This document shows, one piece after another, positions 58,114-64,000 of a stretch of DNA of 64,000 nucleotides. The notes under the pieces are model-generated. The model worked only from the letters and a program-made list of their open reading frames with translations, was not told the origin of the DNA and did no database searches. Origin of the DNA: an uncultured Alteromonadaceae bacterium (lineage in GTDB: Bacteria > Pseudomonadota > Gammaproteobacteria > Enterobacterales > Alteromonadaceae). Position 1 is the first letter of the stretch, and each line of letters starts with the position of its first letter. The stretch spans positions 310,001 to 374,000 of the forward strand of contig CANNDC010000003.1 of assembly GCA_947503265.1 (NCBI GenBank), given 5' to 3'. A program made the translations under genes and the position numbers.

Positions 58114-59019
58114 CTAGTGAGAATCGCCATACCCTAAACTATGTAGCGCTCTTTCATCGTCTGCCCAACCAGATTTTACCTTAACCCAAAGTTCTAAGAA
58201 AACCTTGTTATCAAACAAACTTTCCATATCTTTGCGGGCCTCCGCACCTATGGTTTTTAAACGTTGTCCACCTTTACCAATGACCATGCGTTTTTGAGTT
58301 TCTCTTTCAACCAGAATAAGCCCATTGATACGGTAGACGCCGTTGTCGGCCAATAGAAACTGTTCGATCTCAACGGTTACTGAGTAGGGTAATTCATCCC
58401 CAGTAAATCGCATGAGTTTTTCTCGAATAATCTCGGATGCCATAAAACGGCTTGATCTGTCGGTTATATAGTCTTCTGGAAAATAAAACTCACTTTCAGG
58501 CAAGCTTTTATGAACCAATTCCCTTAGTTCATCTACGTTTCTGCCTAATTTTGCTGAAATTGGCATAATATGCGCAAAGTCATGTTGTTCATGCAGCCAC
58601 TGAAGATGAGACATCAACTTGGTTTTATCTTTTACATTGTCACTTTTGTTGACTAACAAACAACATGGCTGGCCTGATTGTTTAACCTTATTCATTACCA
58701 TTTGGTCATCTTCGGTCCATTTTGTCCCTTCAACTAAAAATAGTACTAATCCAACTTCTGCTAAAGAACTTGATGCGGCTCTGTTCATCAACTTATTAAT
58801 TGCCCGTTTTTCTTCAACATGCAGCCCAGGTGTGTCAACAAAGATGGCTTGAAAGTTTTCTTCTGTATCGATACCCATAATGCGGTGACGCGTCGTTTGG
58901 GGTTTTCGTGACGTGATACTCACCTTTTGCCCGAGCAATTTATTGAGTAGAGTCGACTTACCGACGTTTGGCCTTCCGACTATGGCAACCATGCCACAAT
59001 AGGTTTTATTTTGACTCAT
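58114..59019 (-). CDS. era: Ribosome-assembly GTPase Era
   Basis: GTPase that binds 16S rRNA near its 3' end and assists 30S maturation. The 301-aa chain has the G domain with GRPNVGKS (about 15-22), DTPG, NKSD, and a C-terminal KH domain (about 200-285; [22 protein letters not shown] by part). Its start overlaps the end of rnc by 14 bases, so the two are translated together, the normal arrangement. Confidence 0.97.
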   Translation of the reverse strand: MSQNKTYCGMVAIVGRPNVGKSTLLNKLLGQKVSITSRKPQTTRHRIMGIDTEENFQAIFVDTPGLHVEEKRAINKLMNRAASSSLAEVGLVLFLVEGTKWTEDDQMVMNKVKQSGQPCCLLVNKSDNVKDKTKLMSHLQWLHEQHDFAHIMPISAKLGRNVDELRELVHKSLPESEFYFPEDYITDRSSRFMASEIIREKLMRFTGDELPYSVTVEIEQFLLADNGVYRINGLILVERETQKRMVIGKGGQRLKTIGAEARKDMESLFDNKVFLELWVKVKSGWADDERALHSLGYGDSH

Positions 59020-59692
59020 TTAATTTCTCATAAGCTGCTTGAGCGGCATTTTGCTCCGCTTTTCTCCTTGAACTGCCTCTTCCAATCACTGCTTTTCCCA
59101 GTGAGGTAACTAGACATTCAACGGTGAAATTCTGATTGTGGTCCTTGCCTTCTATTTTTGATACCGAATAGAGAGGCAAAGGTAATTTGTTACCTTGAAG
59201 ATATTCCTGCAACAGCGTTTTAGCATCTTTTGGATGTGCATCAGGATTTAACTTTTCAATTCTGCTTTTAAACCAACTTAATATTAGTGGTTTGCAAACA
59301 TCCAATCCAGATTCAAGATAGATGGCACCTATGATTGCTTCTACTGCATCTGCGAGTATAGAGCTGCGACGGAAACCACCACTTTTCAACTCTCCAGAAC
59401 CCAGTAACAAAAAATCGCCTAAATCAAATTCCAATGCAAGCTGTGCTAATGTGTCGCCCTTAACAAGGCTGGATCGCATGCGGGTAAGTTTTCCTTCAGG
59501 TTGTTTCGGAAAACGCTCATACAACTCATCGGCAATAACCAACCCTAAAACTGCATCGCCCAGATATTCCAATCTTTCGTTATGAATTTTTGTAAAGCTT
59601 CTGTGGGTAAGGGCCAATTTTAAATTGGCCGAATCTTTAAAGGTATAACCTATATTTTTCTGTAGGCGATTGTAGTCATTGTTATTTGCCAT
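59006..59692 (-). CDS. rnc: Ribonuclease III Rnc
   Basis: Cleaves double-stranded RNA in rRNA precursors and some mRNAs. The 228-aa chain has the signature [12 protein letters not shown] (38-49), with catalytic Asp46 and the second acidic set in [16 protein letters not shown]-terminal dsRNA-binding domain follows (about 155-225; [31 protein letters not shown]). It is 6 bases after lepB and overlaps era. Confidence 0.97.
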   Translation of the reverse strand: MANNNDYNRLQKNIGYTFKDSANLKLALTHRSFTKIHNERLEYLGDAVLGLVIADELYERFPKQPEGKLTRMRSSLVKGDTLAQLALEFDLGDFLLLGSGELKSGGFRRSSILADAVEAIIGAIYLESGLDVCKPLILSWFKSRIEKLNPDAHPKDAKTLLQEYLQGNKLPLPLYSVSKIEGKDHNQNFTVECLVTSLGKAVIGRGSSRRKAEQNAAQAAYEKLNESK

Positions 59693-59698
59693 TGGAGA

Positions 59699-60604
59699 CT
59701 AGTCTATTCCACCTACCCGATTAAAACGCACGCCTGTGGGCACCCAACTCGGTAAGAAACTGTCAGGATCACGTTTAAATTCGAAGCTTATCCAAATCGC
59801 CACTGCTTTGCCGACTAGATTTTCATCTGGAACAAATCCCCAGAATCGACCGTCTTGGCTATTATCGCGATTGTCCCCCATTACAAAGTATTGACCTTCT
59901 GGCACGACCCATTGATTTATCTTAGTTCCATATTGTTGCGGACGATAAAGAGATATCTCATCCAGCTTTCTGGGATTGATTAAAATATCATGTTCAATAT
60001 CACCAAGCGTTTCGGTAAAACGTTGTTCATACGTAGTGACACCATCTTCTACAAAATTTCCTTTGGCAATTTGCACCATTTTTTGTTTAGGTTGGCAATC
60101 TTTACCATCGTTACAAGCAGGTGTAATAATTACTTCTTTATTCGCATAAGTCACCGTATCACCCGGCAACCCAATAACGCGCTTGATGTAATCTAATCTG
60201 GGATCTTCTGGATACTTAAATACCACTACGTCGCCGCGTTGGGGCTCACCCGTTTCAATAAATTTACTGCGGAATACTGGGTCTTTTAGTCCATATGAAA
60301 ATTTCTCTACTAGGATGAAGTCTCCCACAAGCAGAGTCGGCCTCATTGAACCTGATGGAATTTGAAAAGGTTCATAAATAAAAGAGCGAAGCACAAGCAC
60401 AAAGGCAATAACAGGAAAGATTTGTTGCGCCGTATCCACTATGTAAGGAATGGGTATTTCTGCATCTTTATCTAGTTCTTCGGCACCCGCACTAGCAGCT
60501 ACTTTGGCACGTCTTTTTGGTGCAAATACTTTTGCATCGACTAACCAAATCAAACCTGATAGTACGGTTAGGGCGACCAAAAAAATTGAGAAATAGTTTG
60601 CCAT
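59699..60604 (-). CDS. lepB: Signal peptidase I LepB
   Basis: Inner-membrane Ser/Lys protease that removes signal peptides. The 301-aa chain has two N-terminal membrane helices (about 4-23 and 58-76), catalytic Ser86 in IPSGSMRPT and Lys141 in DYIKRVIGLPGD, and the conserved MGDNRDNSQDGRFWG near 240-255. All boxes are present. It starts one base after the lepA stop, indicating a lepA-lepB-rnc-era operon. Confidence 0.97.
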   Translation of the reverse strand: MANYFSIFLVALTVLSGLIWLVDAKVFAPKRRAKVAASAGAEELDKDAEIPIPYIVDTAQQIFPVIAFVLVLRSFIYEPFQIPSGSMRPTLLVGDFILVEKFSYGLKDPVFRSKFIETGEPQRGDVVVFKYPEDPRLDYIKRVIGLPGDTVTYANKEVIITPACNDGKDCQPKQKMVQIAKGNFVEDGVTTYEQRFTETLGDIEHDILINPRKLDEISLYRPQQYGTKINQWVVPEGQYFVMGDNRDNSQDGRFWGFVPDENLVGKAVAIWISFEFKRDPDSFLPSWVPTGVRFNRVGGID

Positions 60605-62401
60605 TTATTTTCCTACCTTTAATACAGCTAAGAATGCATCTTGTGGTAACTCAACGTTACCCACTTGCTTCATTCTCTTTTTACCTTCTTTTTGTTTCTG
60701 CAACAGCTTTTTCTTACGGCTCACATCACCGCCATAACATTTCGCAATCACGTTTTTACGCAACTGTTTAACTGTACTTCTAGCAACAACGTGATTGCCG
60801 ATTGCAGCTTGAATCGCAATATCAAACATTTGCCTCGGGATTAATTCACGTAGTTTATCGACCAGTTCTCGACCTCGCCCTTGAGAATTTTCTTTGTGAG
60901 TTATCACTGCCAACGCATCAACCCGCTCACCATTGATAAGTATGTCTAAACGCACCATATCCGCAGCGTTGAATTTGGTAAAATTGTAATCAAGAGAAGC
61001 GAAACCTCGGCTGGTTGATTTCAGACGGTCGAAGAAATCCATCACCACCTCCGCCATAGGTAACTCGTAAGTTACCGCCACTTGTTTACCGTGGTACGTC
61101 ATGTTCGTTTGAACACCGCGTTTCTCAATACACAGTGTGATTACATTACCTAAATATTCTTGAGGTACAAGAATGTGGGCTTCAACTATGGGCTCTAAAA
61201 TATGTTCAATATCATTTACAGGTGGCAGTTTTGAGGGGCTGTCGACCTCTAGTATTTCCCCTTTCGTCGTCTTGACCTGATAAACCACAGTAGGTGCGGT
61301 GGTAATTAAGTTAAGGTCGTATTCTCGCTCCAAACGTTCTTGGATAATTTCCATATGCAACATACCAAGAAAGCCGATTCGGAAACCAAAACCTAGCGCC
61401 GTAGAACTCTCTGGTTCATAGAACAATGAAGCATCATTCAAGGTTAGTTTTGCTAACGCATCTCGAAAATCTTCATATTCGTCAGAACTGACGGGAAACA
61501 AACCAGCGTATACTTGAGGTTTTATTTTTTTGAAGCCCGGCAATACATCTTTTGCAGGTGCTTTAGCAAGCGTGATGGTATCACCAACGGGCGCACCATG
61601 AATATCCTTGATACCTGCGACTACATAACCCACCTCACCGGCACTTAACTTGCCCGTCTGCGTTTGCTTAGGCGTAAAAATACCGACATTGTCCGCTTGG
61701 TGGATAGCCCCATTTGACATGATTTGAATTTTATCTTTCGCGCATAGTTGTCCTTCAACCACTCGGACCAAAGACACAACGCCTTGGTAATTATCAAACC
61801 AAGAATCGACAATGAGCGCTTTAAGTGGTGCTTCGCGGTCACCTTCAGGCGGCGGAATTTGTGCAACTATGACTTCAAGTACATCTTCGATACCGATACC
61901 GGTTTTAGCGCTACAGCGAACGGCATCCACTGCATCGATGCCAACTATATCCTCAATTTCTTCGGCCACCCGATCAGGCTCAGCTTGAGGTAAGTCAATT
62001 TTGTTTAGTATAGGGACAACTTCCATATCAAGGTCAATTGCGGTGTAGCAGTTTGCTAGGGTTTGAGCTTCAACACCTTGACCTGCATCGACCACCAGCA
62101 AAGCGCCTTCACAAGCCGCCAGCGAGCGGGAGACCTCATAAGTGAAATCCACATGCCCAGGAGTGTCGATGAAATTTAGTTGATAAGTTTCGCCATCTTT
62201 AGCTTTGTAGTTTAGCGTGACACTTTGCGCCTTAATCGTAATTCCACGTTCTCGTTCAATATCCATAGAATCCAATACCTGAGCTTCCATTTCACGAGCG
62301 GTGAGTCCACCACAGTGCTGGATCAGACGGTCAGATAGTGTTGATTTACCATGGTCAATGTGAGCGATAATCGAGAAATTTCGTATGTGCTTATGTTGCA
62401 T
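60605..62401 (-). CDS. lepA: Elongation factor 4 LepA
   Basis: Translational GTPase that acts on stalled or initiating ribosomes. The 598-aa chain has the G domain with AHIDHGKST (about 13-21), DTPGHVDF and NKID, followed by domains II, III and V and the LepA-specific C-terminal domain (about 495-598; [20 protein letters not shown] by part, FLAVLKVGK at the end). Length is standard. A 128-base gap separates it from rseC, which may hold its promoter. Confidence 0.98.
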   Translation of the reverse strand: MQHKHIRNFSIIAHIDHGKSTLSDRLIQHCGGLTAREMEAQVLDSMDIERERGITIKAQSVTLNYKAKDGETYQLNFIDTPGHVDFTYEVSRSLAACEGALLVVDAGQGVEAQTLANCYTAIDLDMEVVPILNKIDLPQAEPDRVAEEIEDIVGIDAVDAVRCSAKTGIGIEDVLEVIVAQIPPPEGDREAPLKALIVDSWFDNYQGVVSLVRVVEGQLCAKDKIQIMSNGAIHQADNVGIFTPKQTQTGKLSAGEVGYVVAGIKDIHGAPVGDTITLAKAPAKDVLPGFKKIKPQVYAGLFPVSSDEYEDFRDALAKLTLNDASLFYEPESSTALGFGFRIGFLGMLHMEIIQERLEREYDLNLITTAPTVVYQVKTTKGEILEVDSPSKLPPVNDIEHILEPIVEAHILVPQEYLGNVITLCIEKRGVQTNMTYHGKQVAVTYELPMAEVVMDFFDRLKSTSRGFASLDYNFTKFNAADMVRLDILINGERVDALAVITHKENSQGRGRELVDKLRELIPRQMFDIAIQAAIGNHVVARSTVKQLRKNVIAKCYGGDVSRKKKLLQKQKEGKKRMKQVGNVELPQDAFLAVLKVGK

Positions 62402-62529
62402 ATCGTTTTGACTTGTACCTACAGCTAAGGCCCCGAGGGCATGTATTTTTTGAGTTGGCGGGATTTTACAGTGTTATCGCTCAGTTTGCGATAAGGTTCT
62501 GGAGATAAACAAAGTTGTTTTGAACAGAT

Positions 62530-63003
62530 TCAAGGTTTTGAAGGAGTTTTCTGTTGCTCGAAAGGCAATACGGCTAACAACCGAGGTTGGAATTTTTGAC
62601 CTTTATTGGATTGAGTAGACGACTTGATCCATAAAAAACTTAAAAAGGTGGCGAACAACGCTGCACCTATGGTCCAAAACTCACTGGTTAAACCTAACAT
62701 TGGCAGAAGTGCCTGAGCACCAACAGCGACAATAATCAGGACGCTCAAGGGTAGTAAATACATCAGAGCAGAGGCGCTAATTAAATGTTCTTCCTGAATA
62801 CCCAACTTCACTTTTTGACCAATTTTAGCTTCTTCAGAGCAACGTAAAATTATTTTTTCTTTTTTAGGAGAAAACGCTTTTGCTACTACACCTGTGCCGC
62901 AGTTTTCTTGTGCTTCGCAAGAACCGCACGTGGTCTTTACTTGGGTTTCCACCCAAATATGATCCTTGTCCACAGCGGTTATAACTCCTATTTCTTCAAT
63001 CAT
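62530..63003 (-). CDS. rseC: Sigma-E positive regulator RseC
   Basis: Inner-membrane protein of the RseC/MucC family with a cytoplasmic N-terminal cysteine cluster (C26, C29, C35; TCGSCEAQENC) and two helices (about 77-97 and 106-123). In E. coli it modulates sigma-E activity and affects reductase complexes for SoxR. The 157-aa length fits. Its ATG overlaps the rseB stop by two bases (TGATG), so they are coupled. Confidence 0.93.
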   Translation of the reverse strand: MIEEIGVITAVDKDHIWVETQVKTTCGSCEAQENCGTGVVAKAFSPKKEKIILRCSEEAKIGQKVKLGIQEEHLISASALMYLLPLSVLIIVAVGAQALLPMLGLTSEFWTIGAALFATFLSFLWIKSSTQSNKGQKFQPRLLAVLPFEQQKTPSKP

Positions 63004-64000
63004 CAGGGAATCGTGCGTGTTAATGAGGATGCAATTGCGTTGGCAGTTTTAGCGGGCAATTTACCAATCACAGTGACAAGTACATTCCCTTGCTGTCTGG
63101 TCAAGTATATTTCTGACCCTATTCGCCCAAGGATTTCATTTTGAGCGGCATTAGAAAATGCCTGTTGTAGATAAACAGACACGTCCACAAGTCCATCACT
63201 TAGCATAACGTATTCAACAAGCCCACCTTCTACTGGCAGGCGTCTGACATCATGATTGATCTGTTTCATCCCCTCAGGTAAAAAATCTAGCTGCCACCTT
63301 TGTTCAATTTCAGCTTTCGGTGGAAGCTGAACGATGTCGGGCAAACTGGTACTTAGCAGTTTAATTAAATAAGGATCAGGTTCCTCCGTCACTGACAGAT
63401 CCGTCACCTGTATCTGTTCTATTGTCTGACCTTCAAGATCCACCATGTTGATTTTTAACGGCAGACCGGTTTTTTGATCCAACCAAAGATTGAATCGATA
63501 CCTATTTTTGTCTTTGCTTACCACTCGAATTTGATGCGCAACTTTCCCCGATACTCTGCTACGCCCTACTAACGCAAATTGATAAGCATCAGTTAAACTC
63601 AAAGGATCAGCTAACAACACATTTGGTAAAGGGCCATTAATGTATCCCGAAGCTAGGCTGTAAGGGGGGCGGTCAGACTCAAAATAACTTACTTTGTTAC
63701 CGATCCGAATTACTTCTCTGCCTGGGCCGTTTAATTCATCTAGCTGTTCTAGTTCAACACCATCCGGAGAAATACCGTGACGCCACACAAAAGGCTGAGC
63801 TTCTATTCCGGGTTTCATCACCACGAAGGAGATTTGATAATTCAGATTGTTTTTGGCACTAGCTAGTTTGGCTAGCCAAGCATTTGCGCCTTCTGTGGGG
63901 GTTAATGAGGTTTGTGATAAATCTGTTTGTGCCTGAATTTGAGTAAAATTCAGGCTACAAACAACTATGATAAGAACACGTATAGCAATTGAAAGTGAGT
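63003..64000 (-). CDS. rseB: Sigma-E regulator RseB (MucB), N-terminus beyond the window
   Basis: Periplasmic protein that binds RseA and blocks its cleavage until it senses envelope damage. The frame runs from the stop at 63003 through 64000 without interruption. Its upstream part reads as a signal sequence (IAIRVLIIVVCSLNFTQIQAQ) followed by TPTEGANAWLAKLASAKNNL, the true mature start. Only the first few codons lie outside the window. The two-domain MucB layout (lipoprotein-sensor domain to about 190, then the C-terminal domain) is present. rseA and rpoE are expected just beyond the edge. Confidence 0.93.
   Translation of the reverse strand, partial: SLSIAIRVLIIVVCSLNFTQIQAQTDLSQTSLTPTEGANAWLAKLASAKNNLNYQISFVVMKPGIEAQPFVWRHGISPDGVELEQLDELNGPGREVIRIGNKVSYFESDRPPYSLASGYINGPLPNVLLADPLSLTDAYQFALVGRSRVSGKVAHQIRVVSKDKNRYRFNLWLDQKTGLPLKINMVDLEGQTIEQIQVTDLSVTEEPDPYLIKLLSTSLPDIVQLPPKAEIEQRWQLDFLPEGMKQINHDVRRLPVEGGLVEYVMLSDGLVDVSVYLQQAFSNAAQNEILGRIGSEIYLTRQQGNVLVTVIGKLPAKTANAIASSLTRTIP

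Noticed and set aside
62470..62500. Hairpin TTATCGC/GCGATAA before lepA
   Set aside because: Seven-base stem without T-run; too weak to call a terminator or regulatory element.
63003..63824. rseB as a truncated or late-starting gene
   Set aside because: The frame stays open to the window edge and its upstream part reads as a normal signal peptide, so the gene is merely cut by the window.

Overview
The window reads as chromosome of a marine gammaproteobacterium of the Alteromonadales (Alteromonas/Glaciecola/Paraglaciecola-like). The basis is the housekeeping gene order (bamB-yfgM-hisS-ispG-rodZ-pilW-rlmN-ndk, iscRSUA-hscBA-fdx, lepA-lepB-rnc-era next to rseBC), a polar-flagellum block of the Vibrio/Alteromonas type with flgT and flgP, and a sugar-acid cluster with a secreted GH16 enzyme. 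Genus is inference. No phage, insertion sequence or CRISPR array was seen.

Layout. 1-4.9 kb: flagellar and chemotaxis genes (cheV, flgA, flgM with a sigma-28 promoter, flgN, flgP-like, flgT) and tRNA-Arg(CCU). 5.4-9.5 kb: a minus-strand operon of a zinc-ribbon metallopeptidase, a circularly permuted ATP-grasp protein, an alpha-E protein and a small MscS channel. 9.6-12.4 kb: M1 aminopeptidase lipoprotein, smrA, and a 53-residue exported protein. 12.8-24.3 kb: nucleotide and cell-wall housekeeping (purL, mltF, tadA, guaA, guaB, xseA) with two small genes between them, a 50-residue basic protein and a PspB-like membrane protein. 24.3-34.2 kb: an accessory catabolic locus (IclR regulator, CRTAC1-like lipoprotein, SMP-30 lactonase, DHDPS-type aldolase, sodium:solute symporter, SDR dehydrogenase, enolase-superfamily dehydratase, GH16 lipoprotein). 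34.5-44.6 kb: yqaE/pmp3-like gene, then der, bamB, yfgM, hisS, ispG, rodZ, pilW-LysM, rlmN and ndk, all on the minus strand. 44.8-47.4 kb: a phytase-esterase-like lipoprotein with a predicted Pho-box array upstream. 47.6-53.2 kb: the complete isc operon under tandem IscR sites. 53.2-64.0 kb: cysE, trmJ, serB/smp, tatD, pdxH, era, rnc, lepB, lepA, rseC and rseB, the last running off the right edge.

How the genes fit together. The 24-34 kb locus holds every step expected of an oxidative, non-phosphorylative sugar pathway: polysaccharide cleavage (GH16), uptake (SSS symporter), sugar oxidation (SDR), lactone opening (SMP-30), dehydration (enolase superfamily) and retro-aldol cleavage (DHDPS family), with an IclR regulator. 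The divergent promoter region carries two near-identical candidate operators. The other regulatory signals read directly are the sigma-28 promoter of flgM, two IscR type-1 sites before iscR, and six 7-mers at 11-bp spacing (Pho-box pattern) before the phytase-like gene. Several small genes (12241-12402, 18553-18705, 34496-34654) were found by reading the intergenic regions.
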